From Actinorugispora endophytica (lineage in GTDB: Bacteria; Actinomycetota; Actinomycetes; Streptosporangiales; Streptosporangiaceae), in assembly GCF_004363075.1 (NCBI RefSeq), contig NZ_SNYN01000031.1:1-52373 (forward strand): 52,373 nucleotides of DNA. Direction: 5' to 3'. The notes under the pieces were generated by a model that was not told where the DNA came from, did not search any database, and was given only the letters and a program-made list of their open reading frames with translations. Shown piece by piece: positions 15,925 to 24,021 of the stretch. How positions within the stretch are numbered: position 1 is the first letter of the stretch; each line of letters begins with the position of its first letter. Both the position numbers and the translations under genes were made by a program.

Positions 15925-17475
15925 CTACTGCCCGCCGTCCCCGTCGGACGGGGGCAGGTCCAGGCGTTCCAGCGGGCGGGTGGCGGGGCCCTCCAGGACC
16001 GACCCGTCCACGGCGAAGCGCGAGCCGTGGCACGGGCACTCCCAGGCCCGCTCCCCGGCGTTGAACCCCACGAGGCAGCCCAGGTGGGTGCAGCGCGCGG
16101 ACAGCGCGTGCGCCGTGCCGTCCTCGTCGCGGTAGACGGCGCGGCGCCGCCCGCCCAGGCGCACGACGGCGCCGGTCCCCGGCGGGATGTCGGCGACCGA
16201 GTCGACGTGGGTGGTGGTGAGCCGGTCCCCGACGAAGTGCCTGGCCACCGAGGCCTGGAGCGCGAGCAGCGCGGGCGCCTCGCGCAGCGGCTTGAGGCGG
16301 CGCGGGTCGTACAGGTCCGCCCACGGCGGCCTCTCCCCGCCGGTGATGAGCGCGGCCAGCAGCCGCCCGGACATGACGCCCCCGCTCATCCCCCAGGCGC
16401 CGTAGCCGGTGGCGACCCACGTGTGCCTCGCGCCGGGGTGGAAGGGCCCGACGTAGGGCACGTGGTCGGTGGTGTGGTTGTCCTGTGCGGCCCAGCGGTG
16501 GGTGATCTCGGGGACGCCGAAGCGCTCGCGGGTCCAGGCGGCCAGCCGCACGTAGAGGTCCTCCACGTCCCCCGTGCCGGGTTTGAACGACTCGCCCGTG
16601 ACGATGAGTAGCCGCCGCCCCGGGCCGTAGGGCGCGGTGCGCACCGAGCGGGTGTTCTGCTCCGGGGTGATGTAGACGCCGAGCGGGGCGCGGTCGGCGG
16701 CGATCGGCGCGGCCACGACCAGCTCGCGGCGCGGCTCCAGCCGGGAGAACAGCAGCGCGCGGTCGAACACCGGGTAGTGCGTGGCCACGACGACGTCGCG
16801 CGCGGTGACCGTCGCCCCGTTCTCGGTGGTGAGGCGGCACGGCTCGCCCTCGTCCAGCCCCGTCACGCGGGTGCGCTCGTAGACGCGCCCGCCCCGGCCG
16901 GCCAGGTCGGCGGCCAGCGCCAGCAGGTACTTGCGCGGGTGGAACTGGGCCTGGTCCGCCACGCGGACCGCGCCCGCCACCGGGAACGGCAGGCCCGTGT
17001 CGGTCGTGAACGCCGCCGCGAGCCCGGCCTCGCCCGCGGCGTCGACCTCGGCGCGCACCTTCTCGACCTGGTCGTCGGACTCGGCGTAGCCGTAGGCCGG
17101 GACGCGTTCCAGATCACAGTCGATCCCCAGTTCGGCGGACACGCGGGCGACGTGCTCGACGGCGTCCTGCTGGGACCGCGCGTACAGCCGCGCCCCCTCC
17201 GCGCCGTGCGACCCGCGCAGCGTCGCGTAGAGCAGGCCGTGCAGCGCGGACAGCTTCGCCGTCGTGTAGCCGGTGGCGCCCGCCGCGATCCGGTCGGCCT
17301 CCAGGACCGCGACGGATCGGCCCGCGCGGGTGAGCTCCCACGCCGTGCACAGGCCCGCGACGCCGCCGCCGACCACGGCGACGTCGACCTCGGTGTCGCC
17401 GTCCAGGGCCGCGTAGGGCGCGGGGGGAACGGATTCCATCCAGTACGACTCGTATGTTCCGGGCAGGGTCGTCAT
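15925..17475 (-). CDS. FAD-dependent oxidoreductase with C-terminal Rieske [2Fe-2S] domain
   Basis: The 516-residue protein has a DAO-type FAD domain opening with VAVVGGGVAGLCTAWELTRAG (about 32-52) and ending near residue 400 with the block TWVATGYGAWGMSGG. A C-terminal Rieske domain follows, with ligand motifs CTHLGC and CPCHGS. This fusion is widespread in actinomycetes as a gamma-glutamylputrescine/glycine-oxidase-like protein of unknown substrate. ATG 17475 is the only in-frame start near the fold's first strand; no strong ribosome site is obvious. It lies downstream of the LacI gene but behind hairpin 17522-17587, so it is probably separately transcribed. Confidence 0.88.
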   Translation of the reverse strand: MTTLPGTYESYWMESVPPAPYAALDGDTEVDVAVVGGGVAGLCTAWELTRAGRSVAVLEADRIAAGATGYTTAKLSALHGLLYATLRGSHGAEGARLYARSQQDAVEHVARVSAELGIDCDLERVPAYGYAESDDQVEKVRAEVDAAGEAGLAAAFTTDTGLPFPVAGAVRVADQAQFHPRKYLLALAADLAGRGGRVYERTRVTGLDEGEPCRLTTENGATVTARDVVVATHYPVFDRALLFSRLEPRRELVVAAPIAADRAPLGVYITPEQNTRSVRTAPYGPGRRLLIVTGESFKPGTGDVEDLYVRLAAWTRERFGVPEITHRWAAQDNHTTDHVPYVGPFHPGARHTWVATGYGAWGMSGGVMSGRLLAALITGGERPPWADLYDPRRLKPLREAPALLALQASVARHFVGDRLTTTHVDSVADIPPGTGAVVRLGGRRRAVYRDEDGTAHALSARCTHLGCLVGFNAGERAWECPCHGSRFAVDGSVLEGPATRPLERLDLPPSDGDGGQ

Positions 17476-17521
17476 GCGCCCCCCACTGCCCCGGACACCC
17501 GGGAACGAACACGCGGCGGTT

Positions 17522-17587
17522 CCGCTGATCTTGACCTTTTCGGGGTCACAGCCGCCTCCGAGACCCCGGAAAGGTCAAGATCAGCGG
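17522..17587. terminator. Long hairpin (family A), overlapping the lacI 3' end
   Basis: Arms of 26 bp (CCGCTGATCTTGACCTTTTC onward, 17522-17547, and 17562-17587) differ at one base and enclose 14 bases. The last codons and stop of the LacI gene lie inside the right arm, so terminator and coding end share sequence. A near copy is at 40319-40376. Confidence 0.8.
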
Positions 17588-18654
17588 GAAGAGGAGGCGC
17601 GCGCGGGCGGGGCGGTGCTGTCCCGGGCGACGACCTCGCCGTTGACCGAGATCACGCGGGGCTCGTCGGCGGGCTCCTCGCGCAGGGCCAGGCGGGCGGC
17701 CTCCTCGCCCATCCACTCCAGGGGCAGGCGCACGGTCGTCAGCGCCGGGGTGAGGTCGCGCAGGGTGGGGATGTCGTCGAAACCGGCCACGGACAGGTCC
17801 TCGGGAACGCGCAGGCCCGCGTCGCGAAGGGCGGCCATCGCGCCGGTCGCCATGACGTCGTTGACGACGAACAGGCAGGTGGCGTCGGTTCCGGCGGCCA
17901 GCAGGCGGCGGGTGGACTCGTAGCCGCCGTCGCGGGTGAACGCGCCGTGCACCACGTTGTGGTGCGCCAGTTCGATGCCCGCGCCCGACAGCGCCGCGTG
18001 GAACCCGTCCAGGCGGTCGCGCGCGGTGCGCAGGTCGGTGGGCCCGGCCAGGATCGCGAACCTGCGGTGCCCCTGGGAGATGAGGTACCGGGCCAGCGCG
18101 GCGGCGCCGTTGTGGTTGTCGGGCACCACCGTGTCGGCGGGCAGCCCCTCCTGGGACACGCACGTGACGCGGCCGCCCTGCTTGGCGAACATGCCGATCT
18201 CCGCGGCGAGGCGCCGGTTGCTCTCCTCGTCGATGGACCGGCTGCCGACCAGGACCACGGCGCGGGCGCGGTGCGCGCGCAGCGTCGACAGCAGGTGGGT
18301 CTCGCGCTGGGGCGCGCGCCCGGTGGTGCCCAGGACCACGACCAGCCCCTCCTCCTCGGCGCGGTTGGTCACGCCCGCGGCGATGCTGGAGAAGTAGGGG
18401 TCGGAGATGTCGTGCACGATGAGCCCCACCAGGGAGCTGGTGTTGCGCGCCAGGGTCTGCGCCGAGGCGTTGGCGAGGTAGCCGAGTTCACGGGCGCTGG
18501 CGGTGACGCGTTCGCGCAGCTTCTCGCCGACCTGTCGGGTACTGCCGTTGATCACGCGCGACGCGGTCGCCAGCGAGACCCCGGCATGCCTGGCGACCTG
18601 CTCCAATGTCACGTATCCGGACTCCACGTCCTTGCCCTTCCCGCCGCGCGCCAC
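17581..18654 (-). CDS. LacI-family transcriptional repressor of the sugar-acid region
   Basis: The 357-residue protein has a LacI helix-turn-helix (VTLEQVARHAGVSLATASRVING) and hinge, then a periplasmic-binding-protein-like effector domain (from VGLIVHDISDPYFSSI). It probably binds the palindromes with GGAAA arms at 8671, 18656, 21699, 25374 and 25706 and releases them when a pathway sugar binds. Two starts are possible: GTG 18654, which lies two bases after an operator-like palindrome, or GTG 18627, which has a better ribosome site (AAGGGCAAGG). It ends a minus-strand operon oxidoreductase-PmoA-SDR-lacI, with a 45-bp gap before it. Confidence 0.9.
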   Translation of the reverse strand: MARGGKGKDVESGYVTLEQVARHAGVSLATASRVINGSTRQVGEKLRERVTASARELGYLANASAQTLARNTSSLVGLIVHDISDPYFSSIAAGVTNRAEEEGLVVVLGTTGRAPQRETHLLSTLRAHRARAVVLVGSRSIDEESNRRLAAEIGMFAKQGGRVTCVSQEGLPADTVVPDNHNGAAALARYLISQGHRRFAILAGPTDLRTARDRLDGFHAALSGAGIELAHHNVVHGAFTRDGGYESTRRLLAAGTDATCLFVVNDVMATGAMAALRDAGLRVPEDLSVAGFDDIPTLRDLTPALTTVRLPLEWMGEEAARLALREEPADEPRVISVNGEVVARDSTAPPARASSSR

Positions 18655-18655
18655 C

Positions 18656-18671
18656 AGGAAAACTCTTTCCT
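18656..18671. promoter_or_regulatory. Operator-like palindrome at the lacI start (autoregulation candidate)
   Basis: AGGAAA-ACTC-TTTCCT has perfect six-base arms with the same GGAAA-N4-TTTCC geometry as operator 1, but without the central GCGC. It falls between the SDR stop and the LacI start, overlapping any ribosome site for the 18654 start. Confidence 0.55.
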
Positions 18672-18699
18672 ATTCGAATCGTAGGGCAGCGGAGACCGT

Positions 18700-19614
18700 T
18701 CAGGCGTCCATGTCGGAGGCGGATGTGGCCGGAAGGGGGGCGAGTTCGGTGCGCCAGTGCCGTCGGGGACGCCAGCCCAGGGCCCGCTCGGCCGCGCCGG
18801 AGCTGAACGCGGCCCTGCCGTCGGCGAGCGCGTCGGCCAGGCCCTCGGTGCCCGGGTGGAAGCGGGGCAGCAGCTCGTTCAGGGGCCGCGTCGACAACGG
18901 GTCGTCGGCGACGGCGTTGAACATCTGTCCGTTGCGCACCCGGCCCGGGTTCTCCACGACCAGCGCGAACAGCTCGGCGGCGTCGCGGGCGTCGATGTAG
19001 TTGAACAGCGACCCGGCCGCCAGCTCGGGGTCGGCCAGGCGTTCGGCGAGCGTGTGCCCCAGCTGGGTGGGGGCGCCCGCCCACTCCTCGGGGGCGATCA
19101 CGTACCCGGGGCGCACGGCCGAGAGCACGCAGTCGCCGCTGGTGCGGGCCAGGGTGCGCACGGTCTCCTCGATGATGGCCTTGCTCAGGCCGTAGGAGTG
19201 CCACGGCGCGACCGGGTGGGCCTCGTCGATGGGCAGGTAGCGGGGCTTCCAGCCGGGGGTGTTGTACCCGAACACGGTGGGGCTGGAGGCGGCCGTGGCC
19301 GCACGCGCGCCGCAGCCCACCGCGGCCGAGAGCACGGCCCAGGCCAGGCGGGTGTTGACGTCCAGGATCTCCAGGTCGGGGCGGCCGAAGGGGACCGCGA
19401 TCCCCGCCAGGTGGATCACCCCCTCGGGGCGGGCCGCCGCGAACACCTCCTCGCGGGCGGCCTCGTCGAGCAGGTCCGCGACCACGTTCTCGACCCCGGG
19501 CAGGTCCGGGCCCGGGGCCAGGTCCACGGAGGTGACGTCGTGGCCGCGCTCGGACAGGGCCGTGACGACGCTGCGGCCGAGCCGGCCCGAACCGCCGGTG
19601 ACGAGGACGCGCAT
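18700..19614 (-). CDS. NAD(P)-dependent SDR, uronate-dehydrogenase-like
   Basis: The 304-residue extended SDR has the Rossmann motif VTGGSGRLGRSV (about 4-15) and the catalytic YGLSK (Tyr-x-x-x-Lys). Uronate dehydrogenases (Udh) share this fold and oxidise glucuronate or galacturonate to the aldarolactone. In this neighbourhood, with kdgD and a semialdehyde dehydrogenase, that is the missing first oxidation. Other NAD-dependent epimerases have the same motifs, so the substrate is inferred from context. The start ATG 19614 has AAGG sites just upstream; the gap to the PmoA-like gene is 37 bp. Confidence 0.8.
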   Translation of the reverse strand: MRVLVTGGSGRLGRSVVTALSERGHDVTSVDLAPGPDLPGVENVVADLLDEAAREEVFAAARPEGVIHLAGIAVPFGRPDLEILDVNTRLAWAVLSAAVGCGARAATAASSPTVFGYNTPGWKPRYLPIDEAHPVAPWHSYGLSKAIIEETVRTLARTSGDCVLSAVRPGYVIAPEEWAGAPTQLGHTLAERLADPELAAGSLFNYIDARDAAELFALVVENPGRVRNGQMFNAVADDPLSTRPLNELLPRFHPGTEGLADALADGRAAFSSGAAERALGWRPRRHWRTELAPLPATSASDMDA

Positions 19615-19651
19615 GGGGTCCGCCTTCTTCCTTCGCTGGTGCTGGGGTGGG

Positions 19652-20515
19652 TCAGAGGAGTTCGCGGGCCGCGGCGACCAGGGACGCGACGTCGCTGGGG
19701 TGGCCGTCGGCGACCAGGGTGACGGTGCGGCGGGCGATCAGCCCGCCCGCGGGCAGGGGCAGCCGGGCGTCCCAGGCCAGGGAGGCGCCCACGCCCGGGT
19801 AGTCCCCGGCGCGCAGGAACCACGGGTCGCGCTCGGGGCCGTCCTGCAGGAACACGAGCGTCCAGGGGGCGTCGCCGGCGTACCCGGCCAGGGCCAGCCA
19901 GTCGGCGCGCGAGCCGTGCAGCGCCTCCTCGCCCTCCAGGCCGGGGCCGAAGCAGCGCGGCGGGTGGGCCGCGACGGGCGCGCGCCAGAAGAACCCGCCG
20001 TACCCCGCGCCGGGGCGGCCGTTGGTGGCGGGGCTGCCGATGCTCAGGTCGCGCCCGCTGGTGTTGCGCAGCCGCGTGGTCAGGTCCAGGGCCCAGGTAC
20101 GCGCGTCCACGGAGAGCGCGGCCAGGACGCGCTCCTCGGACAGCATCTCGGCGCCCGAGGTGTCGGTCCAGGACAGCAGTTCGGTGCGCGCGGAGTCGGC
20201 CTCGGCGAGCCACTCGACGTGCTGCTGGCGGCCGTGGTTGTCCAGCAGCACCGACCCGCGGTCGGGGGTGAAGGTGCGCCCGCCCCAGAAGCTCGTCCCG
20301 GACACGTCCGGCACGGCGACGCTCACGCCCAGATGGTGCAGGTGGTCCTCGGGCAGCGTCTCGGTGACGACCGTTCCCGCCAGGGTGCGCACCGGGTGCA
20401 GGTAAGGGCGGGGCGAGAGCACCGGGTCGACGGTCGCTCCGCTGTCGTAGTCCGCGACGGCGGAGCCGTCCAGGAGCAGCCGCGCGAGCGGGGCGGGGGC
20501 GGGGGAGGAGGTCAT
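19652..20515 (-). CDS. PmoA-like (DUF6807) protein
   Basis: The 287-residue beta-rich protein matches the PmoA family of bacterial sugar clusters, named for a fungal-type methane-oxygenase annotation and not a methane enzyme. The early block SPRPYLHPVRTLAG followed by DHLHHLGVSVA is its hallmark; the His-rich patch may bind metal or substrate. Such genes often accompany Gfo/Idh oxidoreductases and are probably glycoside-processing or mutarotase-like. The ATG overlaps the stop of the upstream oxidoreductase (ATGA). Confidence 0.8.
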   Translation of the reverse strand: MTSSPAPAPLARLLLDGSAVADYDSGATVDPVLSPRPYLHPVRTLAGTVVTETLPEDHLHHLGVSVAVPDVSGTSFWGGRTFTPDRGSVLLDNHGRQQHVEWLAEADSARTELLSWTDTSGAEMLSEERVLAALSVDARTWALDLTTRLRNTSGRDLSIGSPATNGRPGAGYGGFFWRAPVAAHPPRCFGPGLEGEEALHGSRADWLALAGYAGDAPWTLVFLQDGPERDPWFLRAGDYPGVGASLAWDARLPLPAGGLIARRTVTLVADGHPSDVASLVAAARELL

Positions 20516-21669
20516 GGGGTCACCTTCGCTGCGGGCGCCCACGGGACGCCGATCTCGGAGAACAGGGCCATGTGCTCGGCGCTGCGGTGGACGAGGTCCT
20601 CGACGCCCCGGATCACGCGGTGCACCCCGTCGTCCTGGGTGGAGACGTCCTGGGCCCACTCGGGGACGGGAGCGGGGTCGGGGGCGCGGCGTACCGCGTC
20701 GAGCACGGTCATGAAGCCGCGCGTCCGCGCCGGGGGGACCAGCAGCGGCTCGCCCCCGCGCAGGTGCGCGACGAGGTTCTCCAGCAGGTCGGTGCGCGGG
20801 TGCGTGGTGGTGACGGGCTCGCGGCCGGGCCGCTCCAGGGTGACGCGGTCCAGGGTGTACTCCAGGACGATCCGCCCGGCGCTGCCGTGCACGGTCAGGC
20901 GGGGGGCCCGGTGCTCGGCGGCGCACAGGGTCACGGCCACCGTGATCGGGGTGCCGTCCGGGGCGTGCAGCCGCACGCAGGAGGTGTCGTCGCTCTCGAT
21001 GTCGTGGGCGTGGAACAGCTCCAGCTCGATGTCGCCGGACACCGACCGGTCCGCCCCGGCCACGGCCAGGGCAGTGGCCACGGCGTGCGCGAAGGGGTTG
21101 GTCAGCGCGCCGTCCACCACGTCGCGGCCGTCCATGCGGCGGCGCCCCGCCCAGGCGGCGCGCTCGTAGTAGGACGAGGTGCGGATCCAGGTGCCCGCCC
21201 CGCCGATGCCGCGCACCTCGCCGATCGCGCCGTCGGCGACGAGGCCGCGCACCGCGTCCACGGCCGTCGATCCCAGGCTCTGGAAGCCCACCTGGCAGGC
21301 CAGGCCGGAGGCGTCGACGGCCGCGGTGAGCTCGTCGAACTCGGCCATGGTGGAGGTGGTGGGCTTCTCCAGCAGCAGGTGCGAGCCGTGCGCGAGGGCG
21401 GTCCTGGCCAACGGCAGGTGCGTGTGGATGGGGGTGACCAGGATGGTGATCGAGGCGCCGGTGCGGGCGAGCAGGTCGCCCAGTTCGGTGGAGCGCTGCA
21501 CCTGGCCCAGGCCCTCGAGCGCGGAGTCGGGGACGGGGAGCCGGTCGCACACGCCCACCAGGCGCACCAGGCCGTCGTCGGACAGTCGCCGCAGGTTGTC
21601 CAGGTGCGACCGGCCGTGGCCGTGCACGCCTGCCAGTACCACCGGGACGGGTTCGGCTGCGAGGTTCAC
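20512..21669 (-). CDS. Gfo/Idh/MocA-family oxidoreductase (paralogue 2)
   Basis: From GTG 21669 the protein has 385 residues. It has an N-terminal nucleotide-binding domain (VVLAGVHGHGRSHLDNL) and the EKP motif in HLLLEKPTTST, then the alpha/beta substrate domain. An ATG at 21699 would add ten residues, but the GTG has AAGGAG eight bases upstream and the ATG touches the operator, so I prefer the GTG. It is the first gene of the minus-strand operon to lacI and is divergent from the dehydrogenase at 21768, with an operator between. Confidence 0.85.
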   Translation of the reverse strand: MNLAAEPVPVVLAGVHGHGRSHLDNLRRLSDDGLVRLVGVCDRLPVPDSALEGLGQVQRSTELGDLLARTGASITILVTPIHTHLPLARTALAHGSHLLLEKPTTSTMAEFDELTAAVDASGLACQVGFQSLGSTAVDAVRGLVADGAIGEVRGIGGAGTWIRTSSYYERAAWAGRRRMDGRDVVDGALTNPFAHAVATALAVAGADRSVSGDIELELFHAHDIESDDTSCVRLHAPDGTPITVAVTLCAAEHRAPRLTVHGSAGRIVLEYTLDRVTLERPGREPVTTTHPRTDLLENLVAHLRGGEPLLVPPARTRGFMTVLDAVRRAPDPAPVPEWAQDVSTQDDGVHRVIRGVEDLVHRSAEHMALFSEIGVPWAPAAKVTP

Positions 21670-21698
21670 GACATCGACTCCTTCGGCTGATATCGTCA

Positions 21699-21713
21699 TG
21701 GAAAGCGCTTGCC
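21699..21713. promoter_or_regulatory. LacI-type operator 2 between divergent units
   Basis: TGGAAAGCGCTTGCC is a near-perfect palindrome around GCGC and matches operator 1 at 13 of 15 positions. It lies 30 bp upstream of the oxidoreductase GTG (21669) and 55 bp upstream of the dehydrogenase ATG (21768), so one site could control both directions. Confidence 0.75.
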
Positions 21714-21767
21714 CAATTTAGGCGGCTTCGGAACGCAATGTCAACGAGAGGACGTGCGACCCACCCC

Positions 21768-23297
21768 ATGGCAGACACAGCAGACGTCGTCAGCATCGAT
21801 CCGCGCACCGGGACACCGGCGGAGACCGTCGCCGCGAAGACCACCGCCGAGCAGGTGGACGCGCTGTGCCGGGCCGCCGCCCAGGCCGCGCCGCTCCTCG
21901 CCGCGACCCCCCGCCTGGAGCGGGCCCGGATCCTGCGCGCCGTGGCCGCGGCCCTGGAGGCCGAGCGCGCCGCCATCGTCGCGCTGGCCGACCGCGAGAC
22001 CGCGCTGGGCGAGACCCGCCTCAACGGGGAGCTCACCCGGACCTGCTACCAGTTCGAGCAGTTCGCCGTGATGCTGGAGGACGGCTCCTACCTGGAGGCC
22101 GTCATCGACCACGCGGGCGACACCCCCATGGGCCCCCGCCCCGACCTGCGGCGCATGCTCGTCCCGCTGGGCCCCGTCGCGGTCTTCGGTTCCAGCAACT
22201 TCCCGCTCGCCTTCTCCGTGCCCGGCGGCGACACCGCCGCGGCCCTGGCCGCGGGGTGCCCGGTCGTGGTCAAGGCGCACTCCTCGCACCCCGCCACCTC
22301 CAAGGCCTGCCACGACGCCATGACCGGGGCCCTGAGCGCCGCGGGAGCCCCCGAGGGCACCCTCGGGATCGTGTACGGCCAGAAGGCCGGCGCCGAACTG
22401 GTGCGCCACCCCGCGATCCAGGCGGTCGGCTTCACCGGGTCGCTCGGCGGCGGGCGGGCGCTGTTCGACATCGCCTCCTCGCGCCCCGACCCCATCCCCT
22501 TCTACGGGGAGCTCGGCAGCGTCAACCCGCTCGTGGTCACCCCCGGCGCGGCCGACGCCCGCGCCGAGGAGATCGCCAACGGGATCGTGGGCTCCTTCAC
22601 CATGGGCGCGGGCCAGTTCTGCACCAAGCCGGGGCTGGTCTTCCTGCCCGAGGGCGGGGCGGGACGACGCCTGGGCGACGCCATCGCCGCCGCGGTGGCC
22701 GAGCGCGGCCCCGCCGTGCTGTTGAACGCCAACATCCAGCGCGACTACCAGGACCGCTGGGCGCGCGCCGCCGAGGACCCGTCGGTGGAGCGCCGCGCCG
22801 AGGGAGCGGCGGCCGACGAGCAGGGCTGGGGCGTGCCGGTGCGGCTGCTGGCCACCAGCGCCGCGGAGTTCACCGCGGAGACCGCCGAGGAGTGCTTCGG
22901 CCCGATCGCGGTCCTGGTGACCTACCGCGACTCCGACGAGGTCGCCCAGGCCCTGGCCAAGGTGCCCAACTCCCTGGCGGCCACGCTCATCGCCGAGGAC
23001 GACGAGAAGTTCGCCGACGAGGTCGCGCCGGTGCTGCGGGGCCTGGCGGGGCGCCTGGTCTACAACGGCTACCCCACGGGCGTGGCCGTGGCCTGGGGGA
23101 TGACGCACGGCGGCGCCTGGCCCTCGACCACCAACGCGCTGCACACCTCGGTGGGCATGACCTCGGCGCGCCGCTTCCTGCGTCCGCTGACCTGGCAGGA
23201 CACGCCTCAGCGACTGCTTCCCGACGAGCTGCGCGACACCCCCGGAACCCCGCTGCCCCGCCGCGTGGACGGCCGCCTGGAGACGGCTGCCGGCTGA
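21768..23297 (+). CDS. Alpha-ketoglutarate-semialdehyde (2,5-dioxovalerate) dehydrogenase
   Basis: The 509-residue aldehyde dehydrogenase has the features of the NADP-dependent KGSADH group: FGSSNFPLAFSVPGGDTAAAL at the cofactor site, catalytic Glu in FYGELGSVNP and catalytic Cys in GAGQFCTKPG. It would oxidise the KdgD product to alpha-ketoglutarate, ending the pathway. Two starts exist: ATG 21768 (MADTADVV) has GAGAGG about 15 bp upstream; ATG 21738 has no good ribosome site. Divergent from the oxidoreductase, it shares operator 2 with it. Confidence 0.9.
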   Translation: MADTADVVSIDPRTGTPAETVAAKTTAEQVDALCRAAAQAAPLLAATPRLERARILRAVAAALEAERAAIVALADRETALGETRLNGELTRTCYQFEQFAVMLEDGSYLEAVIDHAGDTPMGPRPDLRRMLVPLGPVAVFGSSNFPLAFSVPGGDTAAALAAGCPVVVKAHSSHPATSKACHDAMTGALSAAGAPEGTLGIVYGQKAGAELVRHPAIQAVGFTGSLGGGRALFDIASSRPDPIPFYGELGSVNPLVVTPGAADARAEEIANGIVGSFTMGAGQFCTKPGLVFLPEGGAGRRLGDAIAAAVAERGPAVLLNANIQRDYQDRWARAAEDPSVERRAEGAAADEQGWGVPVRLLATSAAEFTAETAEECFGPIAVLVTYRDSDEVAQALAKVPNSLAATLIAEDDEKFADEVAPVLRGLAGRLVYNGYPTGVAVAWGMTHGGAWPSTTNALHTSVGMTSARRFLRPLTWQDTPQRLLPDELRDTPGTPLPRRVDGRLETAAG

Positions 23298-23320
23298 GGC
23301 GCGGAGCCCCCGGAGCGGAC

Positions 23321-23351
23321 GGTCCCGCCGCGCGCGTCGCGCGGCGGGACC
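23321..23351. terminator. Bidirectional hairpin terminator
   Basis: Perfect 13-bp arms GGTCCCGCCGCGC and its complement, five-base loop, between the converging genes ending at 23297 and 23357. Confidence 0.8.
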
Positions 23352-23356
23352 GGGGC

Positions 23357-23830
23357 TCACCGGAAGCGGGCCGCCTGCTCCTCGTGGGAGGCGTCGACGT
23401 ACACGTCGTAGCGCTGGGCCTGCAGGGTCTGGACGCTGGAGAAGTCCCGCTGCCCTCCCGACGCCCAGTGCGCGGCGAATCCGAAGACCGCCCCCCACAG
23501 CGCGCCGATGACCAGGCTGAAGAGCAGCGTCCACAGCCACGCCGGCCCGACGGTGAACAGGCCGATCAGCAGGCCGACCAGCAGGCCGAACCAGGCCCCG
23601 GTGCCGGCGCCGGCCAGCGCGGCCCTGGCCTTGGTCATCCGCCCCGTGACCTGCTCCACCGTGCGGACGCCGTCGCCGATGATGCGTACGTGCTCCACGG
23701 GGAAGCCCGCGTCGGACATCCGGTCCACCAGCCGCTGGGCCTGGAGGTAGTCGGGGAAACTCGCGAGAAGCCGCTGCCCCTGCGGGGAGTGCGCGCCGTC
23801 GGCCAGGGGACCGAAACCGGGATCGGCCAT
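23357..23830 (-). CDS. General stress protein, YflT-type domain with glycine-rich membrane hairpin
   Basis: The 157-residue protein begins with a YflT/GSP17M-like domain (LLASFPDYLQAQRLVDRMSD, then VEHVRIIGDGV) and continues into two hydrophobic glycine-rich segments (GAWFGLLVGLLIGLFTVG and LLFSLVIGALWGAVFGF). The second of two adjacent ATGs (23830) is preferred because GGAGG then lies five bases upstream. Members are induced by heat or other stress in several bacteria; the biochemical role is unknown. It is unrelated to the sugar genes on either side. Confidence 0.8.
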   Translation of the reverse strand: MADPGFGPLADGAHSPQGQRLLASFPDYLQAQRLVDRMSDAGFPVEHVRIIGDGVRTVEQVTGRMTKARAALAGAGTGAWFGLLVGLLIGLFTVGPAWLWTLLFSLVIGALWGAVFGFAAHWASGGQRDFSSVQTLQAQRYDVYVDASHEEQAARFR

Positions 23831-23965
23831 CATCGCCTCCAAGGGTCGTCGCCGGCGCGCGAGGGCGTCGGCGGTGTACGGGGACGGGTCGGTAGTACCG
23901 TCTGCCCGCGCACCGGCAGGCCCAACCGCGCGGCCGCCGTGAGGCGCTGTCCCCCGCACCGGAAG

Positions 23966-23999
23966 GGCCCGGCCCCGACGACTCCGCCGGGGCCGGGCC
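23966..23999 (-). terminator. Hairpin terminator of the third oxidoreductase gene
   Basis: Perfect 12-bp arms GGCCCGGCCCCG / CGGGGCCGGGCC with a ten-base loop, 22 bp after the stop codon at 24022. Confidence 0.75.
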
Positions 24000-24021
24000 G
24001 TGTTCCCGGAGGCCGTTCGGG

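Noticed and set aside
19652-20515. Methane monooxygenase subunit
   Set aside because: The PmoA name here is a family label; the protein is soluble, lacks membrane helices and sits in a sugar operon.
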